Assembly: GCF_018139645.1 (NCBI RefSeq)
Contig: NZ_JAGSPM010000007.1
Coordinates: forward strand, 211,996 to 275,995
Source of the DNA: Affinundibacterium baiyunense
GTDB taxonomy: Bacteria; Pseudomonadota; Gammaproteobacteria; Burkholderiales; Burkholderiaceae_D
DNA: 64,000 bases
Direction of reading: 5' to 3'
In this document: positions 18,803-28,325 of the stretch, in pieces
How the letters are laid out: each line of letters begins with the position of its first letter
Position numbering within the stretch: position 1 is the first letter of the stretch
Notes under the pieces: generated by a model
What the model saw: only the letters and a program-made list of their open reading frames with translations
The model's database searches: none
Told to the model about the DNA's origin: nothing
Program-made: the position numbers and the translations under genes

Positions 18803-19348
18803 ATGGAAGAAAATAGACTAGCTCGTTTCATCGCTAAACTCATTTTTAGTGCAGGTATTTCTTACCTAGCTTGGCATGGTTTCGAGAAATTATCCCCCGG
18901 CTACGGTCCGATTGGCTTGCTGTTGGTTAGTATGATTTGGGGACGTTTATTTCCGCGAGAAATTATTAGTGTATTCTCGTTTATCAAGCGATCCGCCTAT
19001 AGCTCTGCGCTGTTGCCTTGGCATGGAAAGTATTTTAGTTTTGATGGTCGACAAATTCGATTTTATTTAGTTCTTAGAACTGTTTGGATTCCGATAGCAG
19101 ATGTTGAGCGTATTCTTGAGCCCAAATTGCAGCCGCATGAAATTGTGGCTTTAGGTCTTCAATACGGGAAAATTCCTGAGCAAAATATGCATGGAGTGAC
19201 TGAGGGTGGCTTATTAGAACTGCTTAAAACGCGCACAGAAGGTGGGCATACCAACTATAAGATGATTCGTTTTAAGCGCTGGCTTTTATCGAGCGCATTT
19301 GTGAATGTCAAACGACTACCGGAGTCGGCGACTAAGAGCATCAAATAA
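18803..19348 (+). CDS. conserved-looking membrane protein of unknown function
   Basis: A 181-residue protein with one or two hydrophobic N-terminal segments (about 10-27 and 36-52), a short basic loop, then a soluble C-terminal domain rich in alternating beta pattern (HGKYFSFDGRQIRFYLVLRTVWIPIADVERIL), reminiscent of PH-like membrane proteins but not assignable. I do not recognise the family. The start ATG 18803 has no convincing Shine-Dalgarno. Between rbgA (90 nt upstream) and the M28 peptidase; no operon is obvious. Confidence 0.75.
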   Translation: MEENRLARFIAKLIFSAGISYLAWHGFEKLSPGYGPIGLLLVSMIWGRLFPREIISVFSFIKRSAYSSALLPWHGKYFSFDGRQIRFYLVLRTVWIPIADVERILEPKLQPHEIVALGLQYGKIPEQNMHGVTEGGLLELLKTRTEGGHTNYKMIRFKRWLLSSAFVNVKRLPESATKSIK

Positions 19349-19443
19349 ATGTACCTGATTGGTAGTCTGGTTGTGTATATGAAATTGGTACATCAAATAA
19401 GTGTGTTAAGGAAGCACATCGAAAAAAATGATAAGGATAATTT

Positions 19444-21069
19444 ATGCGTCTATTAATTAAGTTGACGTTTGCCTCATTGGCATTTTCTGCGCAAGCACAA
19501 ATGCTGCAAGCGCCCATCGTTAAAGAACCCGTATTGCGAGCACATTTGGCATTCTTAGCCGATGATTTATTAGAAGGGCGAGGAACTGGGCAGCGTGGCG
19601 GTGATTTAACTGTCGCTTATCTTGAAACGCAAGCAAAATTAATCGGACTACAGCCGCTGTATCCTCAGCTAACATCACCGTATCGACAAGCAGTCAAGTT
19701 GATCGGTTCACAAACATTGCCGTCCAGCCGAGTCCAGTTGTCGGTTGCTGGGCAGACGATTTCGCCTGAACTTGGGACTGAAGTATTGGTGAGTGCAACC
19801 AATGGAAGCACCCAAGGAATAATTAAAGCCCCAGTGGTATTTGTCGGCTATGGTGTGCGCGCACCAGAGGAGCAGTGGGATGACTATAAAGGGCAAGATC
19901 TGCGCGGAAAGTTTCTGATCATGTTGGCGAATGATCCGCAGCCAACAGCTGAACATCCTCAACGTTTCGCTGGGAAAGCCATGACTTATTACGGTCGTTG
20001 GACGTATAAGTTTGAAGAAGCCAAACGACAAGGTGCGGCTGGTGTACTGATTCTACATACAACGGAATCTGCCGCGTATGGATGGAATGTGCCGCAGACT
20101 AGTTTTAGTCATGAGCGATTTAATTTGGCGGGTGCAGGAAACGCGGTTGAGGGTTGGTGGCGTGAAGAAAGTGCGAAAAGCTTTTTTCAACTTGCTGGTT
20201 TTGATTTGGCAAGTTTGAGAGTGGCTGCTGAACGTAGTGATTTTAATCCTGTGCTATTGCCGGCACAAATTCAGATCAATTTGCTGAGCAAAGTGCGGCA
20301 AGTTGAGCAATTTAATGTGATGGGAATGGTGCCAGGCACTGATCCAAAATTAAAACATGAGGCGGTAATTTACTCGTCACATTGGGATCACTTGGGAATC
20401 GTTGAAGAGGTCGGCAAACCAGCACAGATTTGGAACGGTGCAATTGATAATGCAAGCGGAACCGCGGCTTTGCTAGCGATGGCGCAAGAAGCTGTGAGAC
20501 GACCAGCTAAACGCACACAGCTTTTTTTGTGGCCAGCAGCGGAAGAGCAGTATCTACTTGGTAGTCTGGCTTATGTACGTGAACCAGCATGGCCTTTGAA
20601 GGATACCATCGCAGATTTAAATTTAGATAGTATGAACTTTGTTGGCAAGACCAAGGATATTGGAATTGCAGGCAGTGAACGCAGCACACTTTATGATAGC
20701 GCAGTGAAAGTAGCGAAGAAAATGCAATTGGCAATTGCGCCTCCTGTACTCGATTTGGGTGGTGCTTTTTATCGTGCCGATCATTTTAGTTTTGCGCGGG
20801 TTGGTATCCCCGCATTTAATGTTGGTTCTGCAGTTTTTTCTGGTGATGGCCATTTTCACTATCAACACGAACCAGAACAATCGGCAAAGAAAATGAAGCA
20901 CTTTAAAAATGATTATCACACGCCACGTGATCGTTATGATGCTAGTTGGGATTTAGACGGTATGCAACAACAAGCGCAATTTACACTAGAGCTTGGATAT
21001 GAATTAGCCAATGCGAAGACTAAACCAAAATGGCGTGTCGGAGATCCATTTGCAAAATTGCGCCCTTAG
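19444..21069 (+). CDS. exported M28-family zinc aminopeptidase with PA domain
   Basis: A 541-residue predicted periplasmic or secreted metallo-aminopeptidase. Signal peptide to about residue 18 (FSAQA|Q). A PA-type insert (about 115-240) contains VVFVGYGVRAPEEQWDDY and GKFLIMLANDP. The M28 catalytic domain shows the full co-catalytic zinc set: SSHWDH (His and Asp in HWD), AIDNASG (Asp), AAEEQ (the general-base Glu and a metal Glu), LNLDSM (Asp) and a C-terminal DYHTPRD (His). AAGGA lies 6 nt before the ATG. Monocistronic; followed by a strong bidirectional terminator. It would supply free amino acids or dipeptides from extracellular protein. Confidence 0.9.
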   Translation: MRLLIKLTFASLAFSAQAQMLQAPIVKEPVLRAHLAFLADDLLEGRGTGQRGGDLTVAYLETQAKLIGLQPLYPQLTSPYRQAVKLIGSQTLPSSRVQLSVAGQTISPELGTEVLVSATNGSTQGIIKAPVVFVGYGVRAPEEQWDDYKGQDLRGKFLIMLANDPQPTAEHPQRFAGKAMTYYGRWTYKFEEAKRQGAAGVLILHTTESAAYGWNVPQTSFSHERFNLAGAGNAVEGWWREESAKSFFQLAGFDLASLRVAAERSDFNPVLLPAQIQINLLSKVRQVEQFNVMGMVPGTDPKLKHEAVIYSSHWDHLGIVEEVGKPAQIWNGAIDNASGTAALLAMAQEAVRRPAKRTQLFLWPAAEEQYLLGSLAYVREPAWPLKDTIADLNLDSMNFVGKTKDIGIAGSERSTLYDSAVKVAKKMQLAIAPPVLDLGGAFYRADHFSFARVGIPAFNVGSAVFSGDGHFHYQHEPEQSAKKMKHFKNDYHTPRDRYDASWDLDGMQQQAQFTLELGYELANAKTKPKWRVGDPFAKLRP

Positions 21070-21120
21070 CGCTTCTCCTTGTCGCTAGTGCTTGCGTGGA
21101 TTCTAAAGCTACCGCCAGAC

Positions 21121-21162
21121 AAAAAAGCTGCACAAGTTGGAGAACTTGTGCAGCTTTTTATT
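21121..21162. terminator. bidirectional rho-independent terminator
   Basis: The left arm 21121-21138 (A-run then AGCTGCACAAGTT) pairs with the right arm 21143-21159 (AACTTGTGCAGCT then T-run) around the 4-nt loop GGAG. T-runs on both strands serve the convergent M28 peptidase (+) and GntR (-) genes. Confidence 0.93.
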
Positions 21163-21212
21163 TAAGTATTTGCTTTGGTCGGTAATGAACTATCTAAGCT
21201 CTCGAAGCTAGC

Positions 21213-21875
21213 TTATCCATTGATCACTTTGCGTGTGTACGACTCTAAGTAGTCCATTAAGTTATCAGCACCTTGTGCCGCAGCGGCTTCATTTCCATCT
21301 GCGATACCTTGCGCCAATAGCATATGGCAGCGTGCTGCTTCATGCATATCGCCTTCGTGCTGATACGCGTACCAGAAACGGCGACATTTGATGATCAGTG
21401 GGATCACCGCGGAAACTGCTGAGGGATTACGGCAGGCTTCATGAATAACTTGATCTAGTGCCATATCGGCAGCCATAAATTCATCTAATTTGCCATGGCT
21501 GGCGGCTAACACCATTTGTTCGCCACAGGACAAAATACTTTCGCGCAATTGCGGATTGGCGCGTCTAGCGGCGCTGCCGGCGATGAGTTTTTCGATCACT
21601 CTACGTGTCTCGATCAAGGTCACGTGTTCGGCGGCCTCGATGTCTTTTACAATCAAACCTCGTCTTGGCAATTGCACGATCAAACCATTGGATGACATAC
21701 GCATCAACGCTTCGCGTAAGGGTGTTCTACCAAGTCCTGTAATTTCAATTAGCTCAGATTCTACAATCGGTGCACCTGGCTTGAGTTGCAGGGTCACGAT
21801 CATATTTTCTATCGCATCATAAGCGATATCAGCGGCACGCATTTTGGCAGGAGTTGAGGCTTTAGTTGATTGCAT
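21213..21875 (-). CDS. GntR-family (FadR/FCD) transcriptional regulator
   Basis: A 220-residue regulator. The winged helix is at about residues 12-75, with DAIENMIVTLQLKPGAPIVESELIEITGLGRTPLREALMRM, the GntR recognition region. The C-terminal FCD effector domain (about 85-215) is all-helical with the metal/ligand residues expected of the family: Asp in FMAADMALDQVIHEAC, then His in the same helix and His in CHMLLAQGI. FCD regulators generally sense carboxylic or amino acids. No target gene is adjacent; it is divergent from a PAS-AraC regulator across 508 nt. An imperfect palindrome overlaps its start codon, suggesting autoregulation. Confidence 0.9.
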   Translation of the reverse strand: MQSTKASTPAKMRAADIAYDAIENMIVTLQLKPGAPIVESELIEITGLGRTPLREALMRMSSNGLIVQLPRRGLIVKDIEAAEHVTLIETRRVIEKLIAGSAARRANPQLRESILSCGEQMVLAASHGKLDEFMAADMALDQVIHEACRNPSAVSAVIPLIIKCRRFWYAYQHEGDMHEAARCHMLLAQGIADGNEAAAAQGADNLMDYLESYTRKVING

Positions 21876-21880
21876 ACAAT
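21869..21880. promoter_or_regulatory. candidate GntR operator overlapping its own start
   Basis: ATTGCATACAAT is a near-perfect palindrome, of the shape bound by several FCD-type GntR regulators. It overlaps the start codon (21873-21875) of the regulator itself, so binding would block its own expression. Inferred, not shown. Confidence 0.35.
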
Positions 21881-22383
21881 GATTGTTGTGAAATTTATCA
21901 TTGGATTATAAGTTATTCGCCCCATTTTCCTCAATTTTCTTTTGAATTTATCCCCTTTTTTCATACAAAAAAAGCGACAAAGGAGTTTTTCGGTGTAACA
22001 CAAGCGCTAGATAGCGGTGTTTTAAAGTAAATCTTGCTATTAAAGCAGTAAGTTCATGTAAGTTGGGTGAGATAGACAGATTTTGTAACTGAAGACTCTG
22101 ACGTGAAGAGTAGAAGAAATTACCGCTAGACTCCATTCGCACTAGCAATATGAAGGAAAGTAGATTCACGAAAGCATTTCAGATAAGCGCTTACATCAGG
22201 ATGATTGGTATGTGTGTATTTGTCTTAATTTGGCGATGTTTGTTGCATTCAAGTTACTCAATTTAACTAATTTGGGATAATATAAATTGAAATTTAAATA
22301 ATGATTTGTGCGCTTGGTATTTGCGCGTATTTTATGAATATATGCGTCATATGCGGTACTTATATTAAACTTGGTTCTTATTT
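21876..22383. other. 508-nt divergent intergenic region
   Basis: A/T-rich control region between the divergent gntR-type and PAS-AraC genes. Apart from the palindrome at its left end I find no convincing gene, RNA or strong promoter pair; many A/T-rich hexamers resemble -10 boxes and cannot be ranked by eye. Confidence 0.6.
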
Positions 22384-23175
22384 ATGTCACAAAATACTAT
22401 GCGAACTAAATTGAGTTTGATTGAAAACTCTGGAAAACAACTTTTAGCCAATCATATTGCGGATGTGTTCTTTGTTGAACCCTTGTTTGATGCAATGCCA
22501 GATTTGGTTTTTTTTGTTAAAGACACACAAGGTCGTTATGTGGTGGTCAACCAAACCCTGGTGTCGCGTTGCGGCTTTAAAGATAAAGAGCAACTAATCG
22601 GGCGTACCGCAGCAGAGGTTTTTCCTGCATCTTTAGCAGAAAGCTACAGTGAACAAGATGAGCTTGTTTTGCAAAAAGGCTATGATGTTAAAGATCAGCT
22701 AGAACTTCATTTGTATCCAGATCGTGATCCTGGCTGGTGCCTTAGCAATAAAATCGCGCTGCGCGACAAAAATCATCAAATTATCGGTTTATGCGGTACT
22801 TCACGCGATTTGGGTATGCCAGATCAACGACATCCGGTTTATCACCGAATTGCTGCAGCGGTTCGGCACATACATACGCATTTTGGTGAAAACGTACCGA
22901 TGGTGGAGTTAGAACAAATTACCAATTTATCGGTGGCACAAATTGAGCGTTACTTCCATAAGATTTTTTCATTAACGCCGCGTCAATTCATGATCAAGGT
23001 GAAGCTAGATGCTGCGACGGCAATGCTGGTTGATCGTCAGCGCAGCATTACTGATATTGCCGCAACTTGTGGTTATCAAGATCACAGTGCATTTTCTAGA
23101 ATGTTTAAATCGACGGTTGGTATGACACCTTCTGAATACCGAGAAGTGTTGTTGTCAACAACAAAGTGCGAGTGA
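22384..23175 (+). CDS. PAS-AraC transcriptional regulator
   Basis: A 263-residue regulator. An N-terminal PAS domain (about residues 30-145: FDAMPDLVFFVKDTQGRYVVVN to CGTSRDLG) and a C-terminal AraC/XylS double helix-turn-helix (about 160-258: LEQITNLSVAQIERYFHKIFSLTPRQF and ITDIAATCGYQDHSAFSRMFKSTVGMTPSEYR). PAS fused to AraC replaces the usual cupin sensor, so the signal may be a small molecule or a cofactor. No transmembrane segment. No target operon is adjacent; the amidohydrolase pair begins 311 nt downstream and is separated by a terminator, but it may still be regulated by it. Weak ribosome binding site. Confidence 0.9.
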   Translation: MSQNTMRTKLSLIENSGKQLLANHIADVFFVEPLFDAMPDLVFFVKDTQGRYVVVNQTLVSRCGFKDKEQLIGRTAAEVFPASLAESYSEQDELVLQKGYDVKDQLELHLYPDRDPGWCLSNKIALRDKNHQIIGLCGTSRDLGMPDQRHPVYHRIAAAVRHIHTHFGENVPMVELEQITNLSVAQIERYFHKIFSLTPRQFMIKVKLDAATAMLVDRQRSITDIAATCGYQDHSAFSRMFKSTVGMTPSEYREVLLSTTKCE

Positions 23176-23486
23176 TGTTGTATTTTGTTAGTTCCCGCAT
23201 TTGATCTTTCCGCTCGCCATTGAGCACGCATACAATCAATTTAATTTTCTACATGATGGTTTGGGAAACAGGGAATTTATTCCCTGTTTTTATGTCCAAA
23301 GACGCTTTGCAATATTTGGTGATCTAGCTAAATTATTGTTTACGTAGAAAAAATCAAAACGGATCATCGCTCGGTTTCTTCGCCTTGATCTGGCAATTTA
23401 TTTTATTCATGATTGACTACATGATTCACCCAACACTAAGTTCAGTGAATGGGTTTCGTGATTTTGCTTCCAATTGAGGAGACTAT
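23176..23486. other. intergenic region between PAS-AraC and amidohydrolase genes
   Basis: 311 nt containing the terminator at 23266-23291 and then the leader of the amidohydrolase operon. No small gene is convincing. Confidence 0.6.
23266..23291 (+). terminator. rho-independent terminator after PAS-AraC
   Basis: AAACAGGGAA (23266-23275) pairs with TTCCCTGTTT (23280-23289) around TTTA, followed by T residues. Perfect 10-bp stem. Confidence 0.85.
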
Positions 23487-26400
23487 ATGCAAGTTCGTTG
23501 GCGACTAAAGCCTGTTTCTGTTTTTATTTTGAGTGCACTGAGTTTGGCATCAATCGGTGCCAGTGCCCAAATCTCTACCTCGAGAGTGGAAGGGCTGCGT
23601 GAAAGTAATCCGCGTTGGCACGCCTTGACGGGGGCGCGACTGGTGGTCGCTCCGGGTAAAGTGATCGAGAATGGCACTTTAGTGTTGCGTGATGGCGTGA
23701 TTGTTGCAGCTGGACCCAATTTGCCAGTACCGAATGGTGCAAAGGTCTGGAAATTAGAAGGTAGGACGGTTTATCCCGGCTTTATCGATATGGCGAGCAC
23801 GGTCGGCGTGCCAGCGGGATTGTTACCTGCGCCAGTCGTCTCTGGACCAGCCGCTGCAGCGCGGCCGCCAGCACAAAGAGTTTTAAATAGTCGCGCGTTA
23901 GCCAGTGAGAATTTCCGTGTTCGTCCGGAACAAGATGTTGCTAGTCAATTAGAGCTACGCGCTGATGAAATAAAAGCAGTGCGTGAACTTGGTTTTACCA
24001 CTGTGTTGGCGGCGCCAAGTGCTGGTATTTTCCGCGGACAAAGTGCTTTGCTAAACTTAAATGGGAACGACAACGCAAAATCAGTCGTGCTCAATGCGCG
24101 CGTTGCACAGCACATGGCGAATGAGTTGGAATTTGGGCGTGGTGCGGGTTATCCAGGTTCATTGATGGGCGTAATCGCACAGGTTCGACAAACTTTTTAT
24201 GATGCTCAATGGTATCAACGTGCGACCGAGAGTAAGTTAAAGCAAGAGCGTCCTCAATTGAATGAGTCGCTAGATGCTTTAAAACCTGTACTCGCAGGCC
24301 GGCAACCGATTATCTATGCAACCGACAATGAACAAGCGTATCAACGCGTTGCCAAAATTCGTGATGAATTTAAACTGCGCGTTATTTTGCAGGGCAACGG
24401 TTATGAATATCGTCGGACTCAGCATTTGAAATCCGGCGGCATGCCTGTCATCGTTCCTTTGTTGTTCCCGAATGCACCGGAAGTCGACAATCCAGATATG
24501 TTGCTTGATACCTCGTTAGAGGCGATGCAGCATTGGGAACAAGCACCAGCAAATCTTGCCATGTTGGATAAAGCAGGCGTTGAATTTGCGATTACCTCAG
24601 CTGGCTTAAAAGATCCTAAAAAGGATTTTTGGAATCGTCTACGTCAAGCGATTCGCCGTGGCTTAAGTGTCGAGCAGGCATTGGCGGGTTTAACTACGAC
24701 GCCAGCGAAATTACTCGGTGAGCAAAAGCGACTCGGTAGTTTGACCCCTGGCCATTTAGCGAATTTGGTGGTCAGCAATGGCGATATGTTTAGTGATGAT
24801 AAAGCGAATATTGAGATCACTTTTGTTGATGGCAAAGCTTTCGTGACCGAACACTACAATCGATTCGAATTGCGTGGCAGTTGGAATGTCAGCAGCAATG
24901 GCAAATCACAAGTCTGGAATATCACAGGCAACGCTGCAAAGCCTATGCTAAATATCGATGGCGTGAATGTTGATCTGAGCTTACGTGATAATCAATTATT
25001 GGCACGTTATGGCGATACAGCGATTATCGCCGAAGGACGTGGAGATCAATTGACTGGCACGATACAACAAGGGCAGGGCAAAGCGCTTAGTTGGAGTGCG
25101 ACACGCGTGAAAGCCGTTACCGCCGACACCACGCCAGCAAAAGTAGAGAAAGCCGCCGCTGCATGGAATCAACTGTATCCAGCTGGACCATATGCAATCA
25201 ATGCACCAGAACGTCCAGGCGCGGTGTTAATTAAAAATGCAACGATTTGGACCAGCGGAAAAGCTGGCAAGTTAGAGCAAAGTGATATGTTGGTCGTCAA
25301 TGGAAAAATCAGCGCAATTGGTAAAGACTTAAAGGCACCAGCGAATACTGAAATCATTGATGCCAGCGGCAAACACCTCAGCCCAGGTATTATCGATGCG
25401 CATTCTCATACTGCAATGATGCAAGGTGTGAATGAGGGGAGTAGTTCGATTACTGCTGAAGTTCGTGTTGGCGATGTGATTGATGCAAGTAGTATTAATA
25501 TTTATCGCCAGTTAGCAGGTGGTGTTACGACCGCCAATGTGTTGCATGGTTCTGCCAATACTATCGGTGGACAAAATCAAGTGATCAAGATGCGTTGGGG
25601 TTCAGATGCAGAAGGCTTGAAATTGGATGGTGCATTCCCTGGAATCAAATTCGCACTGGGTGAAAACGTCAAGCAATCGAATTGGGGTAATGAGGCAACT
25701 GGACGCTACCCGCAAACGCGTATGGGCGTTGAACAAATCTTGCGTAGTGGATTCTTGGCGGCACGTGAATACAAAGCTGAGCGCGAAGCGTGGCGTAAAT
25801 CACCCACCACGATGGTTGAACCACGACGTGATTTGCAAATGGATACCTTGGTCGAACTGCTTGACCGTAAGCGTATGATCCATATCCACTCTTATCGTCA
25901 AGATGAGATTTTAATGTTTGCACGTGTAGCAAAAGAGTTTAATTTATTGGTCGGCACTTTCCAACACGTGATGGAAGGTTACAAAGTGGCTGATGAAATC
26001 GCTGCGCTCGGTGCTGGTGGCTCTACTTTCTCCGACTGGTGGGGCTACAAAATGGAAGTGAGCGACTCAGTTCCTTTCAACGGTGCTTTGATGCATAAAG
26101 CAGGCGTGGTCACGAGTTTCAATTCGGATAGTGATGAATTAGCTCGACACCTCAACACAGAGGCAGCGAAAGCAGTGAAATATGGTGGCTTGTCTGAAAC
26201 TGAGGCATTGAAATTTGTCACCTTAAATCCAGCAAAACAATTGAAAATTGATGACAGAACCGGTTCTTTAGAAGTTGGTAAAGATGCAGACTTCGTGATC
26301 TGGAACACCAGTCCATTGTCTACCTTTAGTCGCGCTGAACAAACATGGATTGAAGGTCGTCGTTATTTTGATTTGGCAAGTGATGCGCGTCTGCGTCAAC

Positions 26401-26645
26401 AGGCGCAAGAAGAACGTCAACGTATTGCATCTAGCGTTATTGCTGCGCGTACGCCCCAAGCGGCAGCTGCCAATCGCGCCAAAGATGCGATTTCAGAGAA
26501 AGTTAGCGCACCAAAATCAGCAGCTGAAATGTTAGAAGCGAATCGCGCTTATTTGGAGTTGCAACATTGGATGCACATGCTCAGTAAGCATCGCACAGGA
26601 TATTGGGTGGGTGCTGAAGAACACGAATGTACAGGAGCAGAATAA
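23487..26645 (+). CDS. exported tandem amidohydrolase (N-half degenerate, C-half with metal ligands)
   Basis: A 1052-residue exported protein with a signal peptide (about 1-27, cleavage near GASA|Q) and two amidohydrolase-superfamily units. The N-terminal unit (about 45-450) has the flanking pattern RTVYPGFIDMAS, in which the metal-binding HxH is missing, and ends with GLTTTPAKLLGEQKRLGSLTPGHLANLVV. The C-terminal unit (about 575-1000) begins VLIKNATIWTSG, carries the intact metal motif IDAHSHTAM, further ligands in IHIHSYRQDE and FQHVMEG, the Asp in SDSDE, and ends TLNPAKQLKIDDRTGSLEVGKDADFV. It resembles imidazolonepropionase-like exported amidohydrolases; the substrate is unknown (possibly dipeptides or cyclic amides). 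GAGGAG lies 6 nt before the ATG. Its stop overlaps the next gene's start (TAATG). Confidence 0.9.
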   Translation: MQVRWRLKPVSVFILSALSLASIGASAQISTSRVEGLRESNPRWHALTGARLVVAPGKVIENGTLVLRDGVIVAAGPNLPVPNGAKVWKLEGRTVYPGFIDMASTVGVPAGLLPAPVVSGPAAAARPPAQRVLNSRALASENFRVRPEQDVASQLELRADEIKAVRELGFTTVLAAPSAGIFRGQSALLNLNGNDNAKSVVLNARVAQHMANELEFGRGAGYPGSLMGVIAQVRQTFYDAQWYQRATESKLKQERPQLNESLDALKPVLAGRQPIIYATDNEQAYQRVAKIRDEFKLRVILQGNGYEYRRTQHLKSGGMPVIVPLLFPNAPEVDNPDMLLDTSLEAMQHWEQAPANLAMLDKAGVEFAITSAGLKDPKKDFWNRLRQAIRRGLSVEQALAGLTTTPAKLLGEQKRLGSLTPGHLANLVVSNGDMFSDDKANIEITFVDGKAFVTEHYNRFELRGSWNVSSNGKSQVWNITGNAAKPMLNIDGVNVDLSLRDNQLLARYGDTAIIAEGRGDQLTGTIQQGQGKALSWSATRVKAVTADTTPAKVEKAAAAWNQLYPAGPYAINAPERPGAVLIKNATIWTSGKAGKLEQSDMLVVNGKISAIGKDLKAPANTEIIDASGKHLSPGIIDAHSHTAMMQGVNEGSSSITAEVRVGDVIDASSINIYRQLAGGVTTANVLHGSANTIGGQNQVIKMRWGSDAEGLKLDGAFPGIKFALGENVKQSNWGNEATGRYPQTRMGVEQILRSGFLAAREYKAEREAWRKSPTTMVEPRRDLQMDTLVELLDRKRMIHIHSYRQDEILMFARVAKEFNLLVGTFQHVMEGYKVADEIAALGAGGSTFSDWWGYKMEVSDSVPFNGALMHKAGVVTSFNSDSDELARHLNTEAAKAVKYGGLSETEALKFVTLNPAKQLKIDDRTGSLEVGKDADFVIWNTSPLSTFSRAEQTWIEGRRYFDLASDARLRQQAQEERQRIASSVIAARTPQAAAANRAKDAISEKVSAPKSAAEMLEANRAYLELQHWMHMLSKHRTGYWVGAEEHECTGAE

Positions 26646-28057
26646 TGAATCAATTACAAAATCGTTTCTCTGCCAGTTCAACTCTACAATCAAAAAATAT
26701 GATGAAGAAAACTTCACTCTCACGTCGTTTCACTATTGCATTTGGTGCTAGCGTATTTTTAGCTTTTAGTTCGAGTATTGCTCAAGCATCCGACAATGTT
26801 CCTGCAGCAGCGCAGAAAACACCTTTGTTATTTAAAGGTGCAACCTTGCATACCGTCAGTGGTGAATCGATTGCCAATGGCAATATGTTGGTGGATAAAG
26901 GGAAAATTGTCGCGTTAGGCTCACAGCTGACGGTCCCAGCTAATGCAAAAGTAATCGACGTGAGTGGCAAGCATATTTACCCCGGCATGATTGCCGCAAA
27001 TACGGTGATGGGACTAGCCGAAGTACAGTCCGTTCGCGCAACTTTAGACTATGCGGAAGCAGGTGCAATAAATCCAAATGCACGTGCTTTAGTTGCGGTC
27101 AATCCTGATTCAGAATTAATTACCACGGCACGAGCAAACGGCGTATTAGCCACTTTATCGGTACCAAACTCACCGGCGGGCTTAATCAATGGCACATCGG
27201 CATTGATTCAATTGGATGGCTGGACTTGGGAAGAAATGTCGGTGCAATCTGAAGTTGGTTTGCACATCAGTTTGCCAAATTTGCGCTTTAATCCTGAGTT
27301 GTTTCCTGCACCATTTGATTCTCGCTTAGAGGAAATTCGTAAAGCGAGTGCACAGCGTTTAAAAATGTTGGAAGACGCTTTTGATTCTGCAATCGCGTAT
27401 CGCGAAGCGCGCGCACAAAATGATGGCACCAAGATTGATGTGCGTTGGGAGGCGATGCTGCCAGCCATTGCAGGAAAACGTCTGGTGTTTTTCCACGCGC
27501 AAGATGTGAATCAAATTCGTTTTGCCCTTAATTTCGCCAAGCGCTATCAATTGAAAGCGGTGATTGTTGGTGGTGCCGATGCGCCTGAGTTAGCGGATCT
27601 ACTCAAGCGACAGCAGGTACCGGTTATTGTGACTGGTATCCATAAATTGCCTATGCGTCGTGGCGCGGATTATGACGCTTACTACACCGTTGCTGCGAAG
27701 TTAGCCCAAGCTGGCGTGCAATTTTGTATCGCTAGAGCAGGTACCGATGATGATGCGCCAAATGAGCGTAATTTGCCGTATGAGGCAGCAGTAGCTGCTA
27801 CTTTTGGTTTGGACGTGAAAGAAGCTTTGAAGGCGATTACTTTGTATCCTGCACAGATACTTGGTGTCGCTGACCAATTGGGTTCCTTAGAGGCAGGGAA
27901 GTTTGCGAATTTCTTTGTCACCAATGGAGATCCTTTGGAAACGACAACGCAAGTTGAACAAGTCTATATTCAAGGTCGGGCAGTCGATACAAGTACCAAA
28001 CAATCTCGTTTAACCGAGAAATATCAGCAGAAGTATTTGCAAAAGATACAGCCTTAA
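26645..28057 (+). CDS. exported amidohydrolase-family protein lacking the HxH metal motif
   Basis: A 470-residue exported paralogue of the N-terminal half of its upstream neighbour. Start at ATG 26645, overlapping the upstream TAA by one base (TAATG), with AGGAG 7 nt upstream; a frame start at 26627 is unlikely. Signal peptide with basic MMKKTSLSRRF and cleavage near AQA|S. The beta-sandwich and barrel landmarks are present (LLFKGATLHTVSGESI, GKHIYPGMIAA, TLYPAQILGVADQLGSLEAGKFANFFVTNGDP), but the first metal motif HxH is replaced by IAANT, so it is probably not a metal-dependent hydrolase. It is likely a structural or substrate-binding partner of the upstream protein. Confidence 0.88.
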   Translation: MNQLQNRFSASSTLQSKNMMKKTSLSRRFTIAFGASVFLAFSSSIAQASDNVPAAAQKTPLLFKGATLHTVSGESIANGNMLVDKGKIVALGSQLTVPANAKVIDVSGKHIYPGMIAANTVMGLAEVQSVRATLDYAEAGAINPNARALVAVNPDSELITTARANGVLATLSVPNSPAGLINGTSALIQLDGWTWEEMSVQSEVGLHISLPNLRFNPELFPAPFDSRLEEIRKASAQRLKMLEDAFDSAIAYREARAQNDGTKIDVRWEAMLPAIAGKRLVFFHAQDVNQIRFALNFAKRYQLKAVIVGGADAPELADLLKRQQVPVIVTGIHKLPMRRGADYDAYYTVAAKLAQAGVQFCIARAGTDDDAPNERNLPYEAAVAATFGLDVKEALKAITLYPAQILGVADQLGSLEAGKFANFFVTNGDPLETTTQVEQVYIQGRAVDTSTKQSRLTEKYQQKYLQKIQP

Positions 28058-28132
28058 GGTCTTTTCAATAAGCTTAATTAATATGAGTTAGATTCGCTTG
28101 ATCGTTTGCTTAGATTGGCGATCTTTGCGTTT

Positions 28133-28182
28133 AAAGCCCCTAGCATTTTTATGGTTCCAATAAATGCTAGGGGCTTTTTGTT
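28133..28182 (+). terminator. rho-independent terminator of the amidohydrolase operon
   Basis: AAAGCCCCTAGCATTT (28133-28148) pairs perfectly over 16 bp with 28162-28177, followed by a T-rich run. It separates the operon from the GGDEF-EAL gene. Confidence 0.93.
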
Positions 28183-28325
28183 TTTTGAGACGGAATGCTC
28201 GAACTTTGATTTACTTTCGTGGCGTCTAAAGCTTGTCTGTGAGAAACTATTGAAAATTATATTGAATCCGTATTTTTGAATAGTCAGAATAAACTATCCC
28301 GATTTATTTTTGGTATTAAATAAAT

